A stretch of DNA of 64,000 nucleotides from Leifsonia sp. ZF2019. Its GTDB lineage: Bacteria; Actinomycetota; Actinomycetes; Actinomycetales; Microbacteriaceae. Made by a program: the position numbers and the translations under genes. How positions within the stretch are numbered: the stretch's first letter is position 1; the number at the start of each line of letters is the position of its first letter. Positions 1 through 7,912 of the stretch are shown piece after piece. The notes under the pieces were generated by a model, which saw nothing but the letters and a program-made list of their open reading frames with translations, was not told the origin of the DNA and searched no databases. The DNA is taken from the NCBI RefSeq assembly GCF_019924635.1, contig NZ_CP065037.1, forward strand, positions 930,001-994,000. The letters are read 5' to 3'.

Positions 1-570
1 ACGGTGACCGTGCTCGTGCTGGGCGACGCGGCGGCCACCAGTGAGGTGCCCCTCCTCGATCTGGTGTCGGTGGCGACCGGGACGGGCGGCGGAGTCGTCG
101 TCGCCGTGATCGCGGCGATCGTCGTCACCGGGGTGTTCAACGCGTACCTCGCCGCGTTCTCCAAGCTGGGCGCGGCGATGGGACGTGACGGCGACCTCCC
201 GCGCTGGTTCGGTCGCGGTGTCGAGAACGGCGCGGTCGCCCGGCGCGGGCTGCTGCTCTCGACCGTGGTCATGGCCGCGTACTCGGTCGTGGTGCTGGCG
301 AGCGGCGACCTCGAGCCCTTCATCCTGGTGCACACGAGCATCGCGGCGGCGGTCTACGGTCTCGGCGTCGCGGCGGCCGTGGTCCTGCTGCCGCGCGGAT
401 CCGTCGGTTGGTGGATGGCGGTGCTGTCGTGCGTGTTCGCGGCGGGGCTGCTGCTCCTCGCCGGCTGGCATCTGGTGTTCCCGGCCGGCGTCGCACTCGT
501 CGCCGTCCTGGTCGGCCTGCTGTCGGCGCGCGCGGCGCGGGCGCGGCGGGCGGTGACGGGCGGGGTGTGA
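1..570 (+). CDS. APC-family amino acid permease, C-terminal part (5' truncated by the window)
   Basis: The reading frame is open from the first base, so the gene begins upstream of the window and only its last 189 codons are visible. The visible part is strongly hydrophobic, with about four to five membrane segments separated by short basic or Gly-rich loops. The stretch VFNAYLAAFSKLGAAMGRDG followed by DLPRWF resembles the late cytoplasmic loop of APC-superfamily amino-acid/polyamine permeases, where G-R-D-G-x-L-P is common. It ends in a short basic tail rich in Arg and Ala. The substrate cannot be told from this fragment. A LacI-type regulator follows on the same strand 82 bases downstream with its own promoter-like sequence, so no operon link is implied. 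Confidence 0.7.
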   Translation, partial: TVTVLVLGDAAATSEVPLLDLVSVATGTGGGVVVAVIAAIVVTGVFNAYLAAFSKLGAAMGRDGDLPRWFGRGVENGAVARRGLLLSTVVMAAYSVVVLASGDLEPFILVHTSIAAAVYGLGVAAAVVLLPRGSVGWWMAVLSCVFAAGLLLLAGWHLVFPAGVALVAVLVGLLSARAARARRAVTGGV

Positions 571-602
571 CGCGTCCGCCGGTCGCCCCCGGCACCATGA
601 CG

Positions 603-608
603 CATAAT
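603..608 (+). promoter_or_regulatory. Candidate -10 box for the LacI gene at 653
   Basis: CATAAT is the only AT-rich hexamer between the permease stop and the LacI start. A transcript from about position 615 would carry a short leader with the GGGGGAGG ribosome site at 643-650. No clear -35 is seen. Confidence 0.35.
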
Positions 609-652
609 TGGGGAAGCCGCGCCGGACCGGCGCACGTCCGAAGGGGGAGGCC

Positions 653-1693
653 GTGGCTGCTGACGCTGACGTGCCCGCCGACCGGCCGCACCCGCCGCGG
701 GCCGCGAGCATGCGCGACGTCGCCGCGCTCGCCGGGGTGTCGCACCAGACGGTCTCGCGCGTGCTCAACGGGCACGAGAGCATCCGTGACGCGACCCGGG
801 AGCGCGTGCAGCGCGCGATGGATGAGCTGAACTACCGGCCGAACCGTGCCGCGCGCGCCCTGGTCACCGCACGCTCGCGCACGATCGGCGTGCTCTCGAC
901 CTCCGCGGCGGCACTCTACGGGCCGGTCTCCAGCATCAACGCGATCCAGGACGCCGGGCGCGAGGCCGGGTACTACATCGCCGTCGCCCAGCTGGCCGAC
1001 CTGACGCCTGCCGGGATCGAGGCGGGAATCGACCACCTCCTCGCGCAGGCGGTCGAGGGCATCATCGTGATCGCGCCGCAGGAGGTCGTGCTCGAGCAGG
1101 TCGCCGCCGCGCGGATCGGCGTGCCGTACATCACCCTCCAGAGCGGCACGGCGAGCATCGATCGCGAGCTCTCGGTCGACCAGGTGGCGGGCGCGCGGGC
1201 GGCGACGCGCCACCTCATCGACCTCGGCCATCGCACGATCGCCCACCTCGCAGGGCCGCTCGAATGGTTCGAGGCGCAGGCGCGTCGCGCCGGCTACGAG
1301 CAGGAGCTCGCCGCAGCCGGGCTACCGGTACCGGTGGTGCTGCACGGCGACTGGACGGCCGAGTTCGGCTACCGGTCGTCCCTGCAGCTGCTCGCCGGTC
1401 GCGAGGTCACGGCGGTGTTCACTTCCAACGATCAGATGGCGCTCGGCGTGTACCACGCGGCGCACGAGCTCGGCCGTACCATCCCGGGCGACCTGAGCGT
1501 GGTCGGCTTCGACGACATCCCCGAGGCGGCGCACTTCTGGCCGCCGCTGACCACCGTGCTGCAGGACTTCACCGTGCTCGGCCGGGGAAGCGTCGAACGG
1601 CTGGTCGCCGAGATCGAGGGCGGTGCGGAGGCGACCGGGACGAGCATCCAGCCCGACCTGGTGGTGCGGGCCTCGACGGCGGCACCGCGCTGA
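653..1693 (+). CDS. LacI-family transcriptional regulator
   Basis: A sugar-responsive repressor of 346 residues. The N-terminus carries the LacI helix-turn-helix (MRDVAALAGVSHQTVSRVLN, near residues 18-37) and hinge (YRPNRAARAL), followed by a periplasmic-binding-protein-like effector domain ending with the usual VVGFDDIPEAAHFWPPLTTV motif. I chose GTG at 653 because the strong ribosome site GGGGGAGG (643-650) sits just before it; an in-frame TTG at 608 has none. It stands alone on the plus strand, with the soxR-like gene convergent 4 bases after its stop. The regulated genes are not obvious; the upstream permease and the downstream GH9 gene are both possible. The effector is unknown. Confidence 0.9.
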   Translation: MAADADVPADRPHPPRAASMRDVAALAGVSHQTVSRVLNGHESIRDATRERVQRAMDELNYRPNRAARALVTARSRTIGVLSTSAAALYGPVSSINAIQDAGREAGYYIAVAQLADLTPAGIEAGIDHLLAQAVEGIIVIAPQEVVLEQVAAARIGVPYITLQSGTASIDRELSVDQVAGARAATRHLIDLGHRTIAHLAGPLEWFEAQARRAGYEQELAAAGLPVPVVLHGDWTAEFGYRSSLQLLAGREVTAVFTSNDQMALGVYHAAHELGRTIPGDLSVVGFDDIPEAAHFWPPLTTVLQDFTVLGRGSVERLVAEIEGGAEATGTSIQPDLVVRASTAAPR

Positions 1694-1697
1694 GGGA

Positions 1698-2165
1698 TCA
1701 ACCCCCGGTCTCGTCGGCGTCGCCGTCCATCCAGCGGCGCGGCCCCGCGCCTTCGGCCGCCAGCTCGTCGGACGGGTTCTGCAGCGCACACGTGCGCAGG
1801 CTGAGGCAGCCGCAGCCCATGCAGCCGGTGAGGTCGTCGCGGAGGTGCTGGAGGTCACGGATGCGCTGGTCGAGTTCCGTGCGCCAGAGGCGGGACAGCC
1901 GCGCCCAGTCCTTCTTGGTGGGAGTCCGGCCCTCCGGGAGAGAGTCGAGGGCGGCCCGGATGTCGGCCAACGGCACGCCGACACGCTGCGAGACGCGCAC
2001 GAACGCGATGCGCCGCAGGACGTCGCGACGGTAGCGGCGCTGGTTACCCGCGGTGCGCTCGCTGGCGATGAGGCCCTGACGTTCGTAGAAGTGCAGGGTC
2101 GAGACGGCGACGCCGCTACGGGAGGCGACGTCGCCGACGCTCAGGATGGGTTCGGCGGGAGTCAT
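1698..2165 (-). CDS. soxR: SoxR-type redox-sensing MerR-family regulator
   Basis: A 155-residue MerR-family activator. The N-terminal winged helix starts LSVGDVASRSGVAVSTLHFY, which is the MerR signature, and is followed by a dimerisation helix. The C-terminal part contains CMGCGCLSLRTCAL, matching the C-x2-C-x-C-x5-C [2Fe-2S] cluster site that defines SoxR. Known SoxR proteins sense redox-cycling compounds by cluster oxidation and activate one or a few neighbouring promoters. The gene is divergent from an MFS transporter, with only 36 bases between the two start codons and a near-perfect sox box in that gap. In actinobacteria SoxR typically controls export or modification of redox-active metabolites rather than a superoxide regulon, and this layout fits that. 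Confidence 0.94.
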   Translation of the reverse strand: MTPAEPILSVGDVASRSGVAVSTLHFYERQGLIASERTAGNQRRYRRDVLRRIAFVRVSQRVGVPLADIRAALDSLPEGRTPTKKDWARLSRLWRTELDQRIRDLQHLRDDLTGCMGCGCLSLRTCALQNPSDELAAEGAGPRRWMDGDADETGG

Positions 2166-2195
2166 TGACCTCAACAATAGTTGAGGTTCTAAGCT
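2165..2195 (+). promoter_or_regulatory. SoxR-controlled promoter with sox box (2169-2186)
   Basis: CCTCAACAATAGTTGAGG at 2169-2186 is an 18-base palindrome whose arms CCTCAA/TTGAGG equal the classical sox-box arms. It lies between a -35 TTGACC (2165-2170) and a -10 TAAGCT (2190-2195). The spacer is 19 bases, the overlong spacing typical of promoters that MerR-family proteins activate by DNA twisting. Transcription would start at about 2202, the A of the transporter ATG. Confidence 0.9.
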
Positions 2196-2201
2196 CGGAC
2201 C

Positions 2202-3632
2202 ATGACCTCCCGCGACACGGACGCCGAACCCTTCGGCGCCCCGACTCACCTTGACACCACCGCCGTCGACACACCCGCCGACCGCTCTCCACCCGGCGGT
2301 GTGCTCAGCGCGCACTACCGCTGGGTCAGCATCGGCATGTGCCTGCTCATCATGCTGGCCGCCTTCGAGGCGCTCGCGGTGACCACCATCATGCCCACGG
2401 TGAGCCGGGAACTGGACGGCGCGTCCCTCTACGCCTTCGCGTTCGCCGGTCCGCTGGCGGTGAGCGTCGTCGGCATGGTGCTCGCGGGTGCGTGGTCCGA
2501 CCGGGGCAACCCGCGCTCGGCGATGTTCGCATCCGTCGTGTTCTTCTCCGTCGGCCTGCTCGTGGCCGGGACGGCGACGACGATGCCGCTCTTCGTCGCC
2601 GGCCGCCTGATCCACGGACTCGGCGGGGGCGCGCTCACCGTGTCGCTGTACGTGATCGTCGCGCGCGTCTACCCGCCGCGGCTGCATCCCCGTATCTTCG
2701 CCGGCTTCGCCGCCGCGTGGGTCGTCCCGTCGCTCATCGGGCCGCTGATCGCGGGGCTGCTCGCCGAGACGGTGGGCTGGCGGTGGGTCTTCCTCGGCGT
2801 CGTCGCGCTCGTCGTGCTGGCGATGCTGATGGTGGTCCCCGCCATGCGCGGCGTGCACGGTCCCGACGACGGGGCGGACCTGCCTCCGCGCGACCTCGGC
2901 CGCATCGGCTGGGCGGTGCTGGTCGCCGCGGCGGTGCTCGTGCTGACGCTCTCGGCCGAGGCGACCGGGCCCGTCCAGTGGATCCTGCCGCCGGTGGCCG
3001 CGGTCGTGGCCGTCGTCGCCATCCGGCCACTGCTCCCGCGCCGGACGCTGCGCGCCGCCCGCGGCCTCCCGAGCGTCATCCTGACCCGTTCGCTGGTGGC
3101 CGGGACCTTCTTCGCCGCCGAGGTGTACGTCCCGCTGCTGCTGGTGACGCAGTACGGGATGTCGGCGGCCCTCGCCGGGCTCGCGCTCACGGCCGCCGGG
3201 CTCAGCTGGGCGGCCGCCTCCTGGGCGCAAGGGCGCTTCGAAGGGATCTCCAACGGCACGGCCGCGTGGCTCGGCGCGCTCGGTCTGTCCATCGCGATCG
3301 GCTCATTGATCGCGACGGCCGCCCTCCACCTCCCGCCCGCGGTGGTCGTGGTCGGCTGGGCGTTCGCCGGGGCGGGGATGGGTGTGCTCTACCCGCGTCT
3401 CGGCGTGCTGACCCTCGAGTACTCGTCGCGCGACGACCAGGGGTTCAACAGCTCGGCCCTCTCGATCGCCGATTCGATCGGCTCCGCGATCTCGCTGGCG
3501 GCGACCGCGATCGTGTTCGCCGCGCTCGGAGCAGCGGCAGGCGGGGCGGTGCCGTTCGTCGGCGCGTTCGCCTTCACCGGCGTGCTGTGCGCACTGGCGT
3601 GGATGGTGGGGCCGCGTATCCTGCGGCGCTGA
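2202..3632 (+). CDS. MFS drug/metabolite exporter, SoxR-regulated
   Basis: A 476-residue major facilitator superfamily membrane protein with about 12-14 hydrophobic segments. The first membrane segment is GMCLLIMLAAFEALAVTTIM, and the loop between helices 2 and 3 is AGAWSDRGNPRSAMF, a motif-A variant. The N-terminal 40 residues are hydrophilic and cytosolic. This architecture fits the EmrB/QacA-like multidrug exporters. No Shine-Dalgarno precedes ATG 2202, and the promoter geometry places the transcription start at or next to this A, so the mRNA is probably leaderless. Control by the adjacent SoxR suggests efflux of redox-active toxins such as phenazines or quinones; that substrate is inference from regulation only. 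Confidence 0.88.
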   Translation: MTSRDTDAEPFGAPTHLDTTAVDTPADRSPPGGVLSAHYRWVSIGMCLLIMLAAFEALAVTTIMPTVSRELDGASLYAFAFAGPLAVSVVGMVLAGAWSDRGNPRSAMFASVVFFSVGLLVAGTATTMPLFVAGRLIHGLGGGALTVSLYVIVARVYPPRLHPRIFAGFAAAWVVPSLIGPLIAGLLAETVGWRWVFLGVVALVVLAMLMVVPAMRGVHGPDDGADLPPRDLGRIGWAVLVAAAVLVLTLSAEATGPVQWILPPVAAVVAVVAIRPLLPRRTLRAARGLPSVILTRSLVAGTFFAAEVYVPLLLVTQYGMSAALAGLALTAAGLSWAAASWAQGRFEGISNGTAAWLGALGLSIAIGSLIATAALHLPPAVVVVGWAFAGAGMGVLYPRLGVLTLEYSSRDDQGFNSSALSIADSIGSAISLAATAIVFAALGAAAGGAVPFVGAFAFTGVLCALAWMVGPRILRR

Positions 3633-3647
3633 CGACCCGCGTTCCGC

Positions 3648-3672
3648 TGGTATTGTTTTGGTACTAGTGGTA
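3648..3672 (+). promoter_or_regulatory. Candidate operator A (TGGTATTGTTTTGG) upstream of the GH9 gene
   Basis: TGGTATTGTTTTGG (3648-3661) runs into TACTAGTGGTAC. It matches 13 of 14 bases with the site at 6738-6751, and its right-hand GTGGTACGCAT recurs (reverse complement) at 19799-19809. TACTAG (3662-3667) could serve as the -10. I infer a shared regulator, probably one of the two GntR proteins at 17084 and 20886. Confidence 0.5.
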
Positions 3673-3694
3673 CGCATGTTGTCTGGAGGCGCGG

Positions 3695-5455
3695 ATGGAG
3701 ACGGTCGCGGGACCCGCTGTGCTGGTGAGCCAGCTCGGCTACAACGGGCGGGCGGACAAGGCGGCCGTCATCGTCGGACGCCGGGTCGCCGAGGCGCGGG
3801 TCGAGACCGTCGACGGCGACCCGGTCGACGTGCCGGTGCATATCGCCGGCGCTCCGGAGCCGGTCGCGCACTGGTCGGGAGCCCGCTACGCGCGGGTGGA
3901 GTTCAGCGGGCTCACCAGGCCGGGCCACTACCGCGTGATCGCCGAGGTCGACGGAGCGGACGTCGCGTCCGAACCGTTCGCCGTCGCGGCGGACCGCCTG
4001 CCGGGCCTCGTCGTCGCCGACATCACGGCGATGTTCCGTGCCCAGCGGTCGAGCGGCGAGATCGAGCGCAAAGACGCCGCCGCCCGCTTCTACGACGACG
4101 ACTCCGGGCGCACGGTCGACGCGCGCGGCGGCTGGCTCGACGCCTCCGGCGACTACAGCAAGTTCCTCAGCCATCTGACCTACACGCGCATGATGAGCCC
4201 GCAGCAGATCCCGCTCTGCGCCTGGGCGCTGCTGACCGCGGGCCGGGAGCTGCGCACGGCGCATCCCGCGTTCCGGACGAGCCAGTATCCGCGGCTGCGG
4301 GACGAGGGGCTCTTCGGTGCGGACTTCCTGGTGCGGTTCCAGGACCCGGCCGGGTTCTTCTACACCGGGATCTTCGACGCGCTGACCAAGCGGCTGGAGG
4401 AGCGGGTCATCACCGCCCCGCTGCAGGACAGCGTGCGGACACGGCGCTGGCAGGCGGCGTACCGGCACGGCGGCGGGCTCGCCATCGCGGCACTGGCCCT
4501 CGCCTCGACGGCGGACGAGGACGGCGACTACTCGCGCGACGCGTACTTCGACGCCGCCGAGCGCGGGTTCGACCACCTCGAGCGGCACAATCGCGAGTAC
4601 CTCTTCGACGGCGAGGAGTCGGCGATCGACGACTACTGCGCCCTGCTGGCCGCGGCCGAGCTCGCGCACGCGGCTTGGACGCGCGGCGGCGATGCGTCGC
4701 GGTTCGTCGCGGCGGCGCACGGGCGCGCGGCCGCGCTCGCCGGCCGCGTGCGGGCGGGGAAGACCGGTGCGTGGCTGGTCGGAGACGTGGAGGGGCGGCC
4801 GTTCTTCCACGCCGCCGAGCCCGGGCTCCCGGCCGTCGCGCTGCTGCGCTGGGCCGAGGTGCTGCGCGCCGGGGCTGCGGGCGACGTCGCGGGCGATCGC
4901 CTGACGGATGCGCCTGAGCAGGCGGCACGCGCCGAGGAGGTCGCGCTCACCGTCCTGAGCGGGATGCTCGAACGCACCGACGCGGTCGCGAACCCGTTCG
5001 GGTATCCCCGCCAGCGCATCCGACCGCTCAGCGGCGCCGACCGTGACGCGTTCTTCTTCCCGCACGAGAACGAGACCGGCTACTGGTGGCAGGGCGAGAA
5101 CGCGGGCATCTCGTCCCTCGCGTACGCGGCAACGGTCGCCTCCCGGCTCCCCGGGTGCGACGACGCGGCGCGCGAACGGCTGCGACGCCTCCACGCGGAC
5201 GTGATCGGCTGGGTGGGCGGCCTGAACCCGTTCGACGCGTGCATGCTCCAGGGCCGCGGACGCAACGGGGTCGAGTACTCGGCGGAGTATCAGAACACAC
5301 CGGGCGGCATCGTCAACGGGATCACCTCCGGCTGGGAGGACGAGGAGTCCATCGCCTTCCTGCCGGCCGAGGCGCCGGACGGCGAGGAGTGGCGCTGGGC
5401 GGAGCAGTGGATCCCGCACTCGGGATGGTTCCTCCTCGCCGTCTGCGCGGGCTGA
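3695..5455 (+). CDS. Glycoside hydrolase family 9-like protein, cytosolic
   Basis: A 586-residue protein with an N-terminal Ig-like domain (about 1-95; begins VLVSQLGYNGRADKAAVIVG, as in cellulase N-terminal Ig domains) and a GH9-type alpha/alpha barrel. The GH9 hallmark around the catalytic Asp pair is normally DAGD; here it reads GGWLDASGDYSKF, with one extra residue. The region FFFPHENETGYWWQGENAGI and the C-terminal EYQNTPGGIVNGITSGWEDE belong to the same fold, but I cannot assign the general acid with certainty. There is no signal peptide, so it should act on imported oligosaccharides. The GH9 family includes endoglucanases and exo-glucosaminidases; the substrate here is open. The ribosome site CTGGAGG lies 8 bases before the ATG. 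Confidence 0.78.
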   Translation: METVAGPAVLVSQLGYNGRADKAAVIVGRRVAEARVETVDGDPVDVPVHIAGAPEPVAHWSGARYARVEFSGLTRPGHYRVIAEVDGADVASEPFAVAADRLPGLVVADITAMFRAQRSSGEIERKDAAARFYDDDSGRTVDARGGWLDASGDYSKFLSHLTYTRMMSPQQIPLCAWALLTAGRELRTAHPAFRTSQYPRLRDEGLFGADFLVRFQDPAGFFYTGIFDALTKRLEERVITAPLQDSVRTRRWQAAYRHGGGLAIAALALASTADEDGDYSRDAYFDAAERGFDHLERHNREYLFDGEESAIDDYCALLAAAELAHAAWTRGGDASRFVAAAHGRAAALAGRVRAGKTGAWLVGDVEGRPFFHAAEPGLPAVALLRWAEVLRAGAAGDVAGDRLTDAPEQAARAEEVALTVLSGMLERTDAVANPFGYPRQRIRPLSGADRDAFFFPHENETGYWWQGENAGISSLAYAATVASRLPGCDDAARERLRRLHADVIGWVGGLNPFDACMLQGRGRNGVEYSAEYQNTPGGIVNGITSGWEDEESIAFLPAEAPDGEEWRWAEQWIPHSGWFLLAVCAG

Positions 5456-5493
5456 GCGGGCACGCCGGCCGGTCGCGATCGGGCGCCCGCCCG

Positions 5494-5551
5494 GCGATTT
5501 TGACCAGATGTCGCGAAAGGCGGCCTCTTTCAACACATTTGGTCCACATCG
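5494..5551. repeat. Imperfect palindrome, family of the 17865 element
   Basis: Arms 5494-5519 and 5526-5551 pair imperfectly over about 26 bases. The core GCGATTTTGACC...ATGTCGC matches GCGATTTGGACCGAATGTCG in the perfect palindrome at 17865-17925. It lies between the convergent GH9 and dehydrogenase genes and could terminate both, but it has no T-run. Confidence 0.6.
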
Positions 5552-5590
5552 GCGGAGGAAGGGGGCGGGGAGAAGCGGGACTGCGTGGGG

Positions 5591-6568
5591 TCAGGGTTCG
5601 ATGACGGCCTTGACGAAGCCGGGAGCGTGGGCTGCCATGAGGGCGTAAGCGGCGTCGACGCCGTCGAGGCCGAAGCGATGGGTCACGAGCGGGGCGAAGG
5701 TGAACCGGCGGTCGGCGACGTGGCGCAGCGCGTCGGTCATCGCCCGCATCACGCGGGGATGGTCGGGGCAGAAGCCGTTGACGACGGTGGCGCCCTTGTA
5801 CCAGAGCTCCATGTCGAAGGGGGCCGTCCCGGCGTGGTGGTAGCCGACGACGCACAGCGTTCCGAAGGGGCGGACCAGCGGGGAGGCGGTGGCGAGCCCG
5901 GGGGTGACTCCGGTGGCCTCGAGGACGACGTCGGCGCGCGGGTCGGCCGCGCCGCCCTCCGCCGCTGCGCCGCCGGAGCCCTCCGCTCGTCCGGTCTCCG
6001 CGTACGCCGCGACGTCGTCGGGGTGCAGCGCCACGTGTGCTCCGAGCGCCAGAGCGCGCTCCCGCGCCTCGGGATTGGGGTCGACGGCGATGATCGTGCG
6101 CGGGGCGCGGGTGCGCGCGAGCTGCAGCAGGCCGAGGCCCATGAACCCGAGGCCGATGATCGCGACGCGCGACCCGGCGGTTACCGGCGTGCGCGAGATC
6201 GCCTCCTCCAGGGTGGCGATGGGCTCGCCGATCGCGTGGGCGGGCTCTACGCCGGCAGGAACGGGGAGCAGCAGGTCGGCCTCCAGTACGGCGTGCGTGG
6301 CGAAGCCGGGACCGCCGAGCCCCGTGACCAGCTCGCCGTCCCGCCATCGGGACGCTCCCGGACCGGTGGCGACGACGCGGCCGGTGATCTCGTGTCCGAG
6401 GGCGATCGGGCCGTCGCCTGGGGCGGGTCCGTCACGCCAGGGCGTCAGGTCGGAGGTGCACACCCCGCTGGCGAGGATCTCGACGAGCACCTGCCCGGCG
6501 CCGGGCGCGGGGGTGGGGATCTCATCGATGCGGGAGGTGCGGGCGGAGACGACGCGGCTGATCAGCAT
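5591..6568 (-). CDS. Zinc-type alcohol dehydrogenase (medium-chain, MDR superfamily)
   Basis: A 325-residue medium-chain dehydrogenase. GVCTSD near residue 37 and GHEITG near residue 60 supply the catalytic zinc Cys and the His-Glu pair, and VAIIGLGFMGLGLLQLA is the Rossmann GxGxxG dinucleotide site. The structural-zinc lobe with four cysteines seen in classical enzymes is absent, as in many sugar-alcohol or threonine-type MDRs of shorter length. It is divergent from the Gfo/Idh operon at 6819, sharing a 250-base intergenic region that contains operator-like sequence, so it may be co-regulated and oxidise or reduce a sugar-derived intermediate. The loop at residues 199-215 (Gly/Ala/Glu-rich) is an insertion. 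Substrate unknown. Confidence 0.88.
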   Translation of the reverse strand: MLISRVVSARTSRIDEIPTPAPGAGQVLVEILASGVCTSDLTPWRDGPAPGDGPIALGHEITGRVVATGPGASRWRDGELVTGLGGPGFATHAVLEADLLLPVPAGVEPAHAIGEPIATLEEAISRTPVTAGSRVAIIGLGFMGLGLLQLARTRAPRTIIAVDPNPEARERALALGAHVALHPDDVAAYAETGRAEGSGGAAAEGGAADPRADVVLEATGVTPGLATASPLVRPFGTLCVVGYHHAGTAPFDMELWYKGATVVNGFCPDHPRVMRAMTDALRHVADRRFTFAPLVTHRFGLDGVDAAYALMAAHAPGFVKAVIEP

Positions 6569-6699
6569 GCGGTCAGTGTAGCCCTCGTGGTCGATTGTGG
6601 TTCTATGTGGATCGCTCCCGTATCCGGCGTGACGGCGCGATTCCGGCTTCCGCTCCGGCCTGCGGCATGTTTCGTCCGTGTGAAACCTCCTCCGCGCTC

Positions 6700-6757
6700 T
6701 TGTTACCGTGCGCTTTTCGTCTTAGTCTGGCATCGGGTGGTATTGATTTGGGATACC
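6700..6757 (+). promoter_or_regulatory. Promoter and candidate operator B of the 6819 operon
   Basis: TTGTTA (6700-6705) and TAGTCT (6723-6728) are separated by 17 bases and form a good sigma-A-type promoter with a start near 6735. Immediately downstream lies GGTATTGATTTGGGATACC (6739-6757), with inverted arms GGTAT/ATACC. It shares TGGTATTGWTTTGG with the site at 3648. A protein bound here would block early transcription. Confidence 0.6.
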
Positions 6758-6818
6758 GTTCGGTTCACCCGCCCGGCGCCGCACAGGGTGCCGGACGGCG
6801 CATTTCAAGGGAGAGTGT

Positions 6819-7901
6819 GTGGTGCAGACGTATTCCGCGGCGGTGGTCGCCGCCGGCGGCCAGGGCAGGGTCCATGCGGCCGCCTACCGCGCCGATCCCC
6901 GCGTGCGCCTGGCCGGGGTAGCCGACCCGGATCTCCCGGCGGCCGAGCGCCTGGCCGCCGAGCTCGACATCCCGCACGCCGGCGCCGATGCCGCGGCCAT
7001 GATCGCCGCGGTGCGGCCCGACATCGTGAGCGTCTGCACGCCGCCGCAGCACCGCCGCGCGGTGGTGGAGGCCGCGATCGATGCGGGTGTCCTCGCCGTC
7101 CACTGCGAGAAGCCGTTCGCCCTCACCTACGGGGACGCCGTCGCGATGACCCAGCGTGCGGCGGACGCGGGTGTCCAGCTGACCGTCAACCTGCAGCGTC
7201 GATTCGAGCCCGTGCACCGCTTCGCCCGTGCCCAGCTGGACGAAGGGATGATCGGCGAGCTGGTGACCATCGAGGGCTACTGCCCGAACCTTTTCGACTG
7301 GGGCAGCCACATCGTGGACCTCGCCCTGTTCTACCGCCACGACGCCCCGGCAGAATGGGTGCTCGCGCAGCACGACGTGAGCATCAACCGCTACGTCTAC
7401 GGCGCGTTCGTCGAGACCTCCTCGGTCACGCAGATCGCATGGGCCGACGGCGTCCGCGCGACGATCGCGACCGGCCGCGAGCCGGCCACGCCCGTCCTCA
7501 ACCGTGAGAACAACCTCGGGCTCATCCTGCAGGGCACCCGCGGGCGCATCGTCGTCAACGGCCAGGAGTGCGTCGTGCAGCGGTTCGGCGCCGACGGGAT
7601 GCGCTTCGCCTCCCCGTACGCCTCCGACCCCGCGGGCTGGGACCACGGGATCGACCCGGCCATCTTCGCGTGCACCGCGGAGGCGGTGGCCGACCTGGTG
7701 GACGCACTGGAGACCGGCGCGGAACCCGTACTCGCGGGCCGCCACGCCCTCGCCGGGGCCGAGATCGTGTTCGCCAGCTACGAGAGCGCACGATCCCGCG
7801 GTCGCGTGACGCTGCCGCTCCGGGTCTACGACAACGCCCTGACCGCAGGACTCGACGAAGGACTGTGGTCGCCGGTGGGCGAACTGCGGTCGACGTGGTG
7901 A
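6819..7901 (+). CDS. Gfo/Idh/MocA-family oxidoreductase
   Basis: A 360-residue NAD(P)-dependent sugar oxidoreductase. The N-terminal Rossmann domain begins AAVVAAGGQGRVHAAAYRAD, an unusual AAGGQG in place of the common GxGxxG. The family motif CEKPFALTYGDA holds the conserved EKP, and the C-terminal half is the alpha/beta substrate domain with the helix DWGSHIVDLALFY. Start GTG 6819 or GTG 6822 both follow the ribosome site AAGGGAGAG. It is the first gene of an operon running through a ThuA protein, an ABC importer, a second ThuA, an isomerase and an epimerase. ThuB of rhizobia belongs to this family and makes 3-keto-disaccharides together with ThuA, which is the best functional model here. 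Confidence 0.9.
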   Translation: MVQTYSAAVVAAGGQGRVHAAAYRADPRVRLAGVADPDLPAAERLAAELDIPHAGADAAAMIAAVRPDIVSVCTPPQHRRAVVEAAIDAGVLAVHCEKPFALTYGDAVAMTQRAADAGVQLTVNLQRRFEPVHRFARAQLDEGMIGELVTIEGYCPNLFDWGSHIVDLALFYRHDAPAEWVLAQHDVSINRYVYGAFVETSSVTQIAWADGVRATIATGREPATPVLNRENNLGLILQGTRGRIVVNGQECVVQRFGADGMRFASPYASDPAGWDHGIDPAIFACTAEAVADLVDALETGAEPVLAGRHALAGAEIVFASYESARSRGRVTLPLRVYDNALTAGLDEGLWSPVGELRSTW

Positions 7902-7912
7902 GGGAGCGCGTC

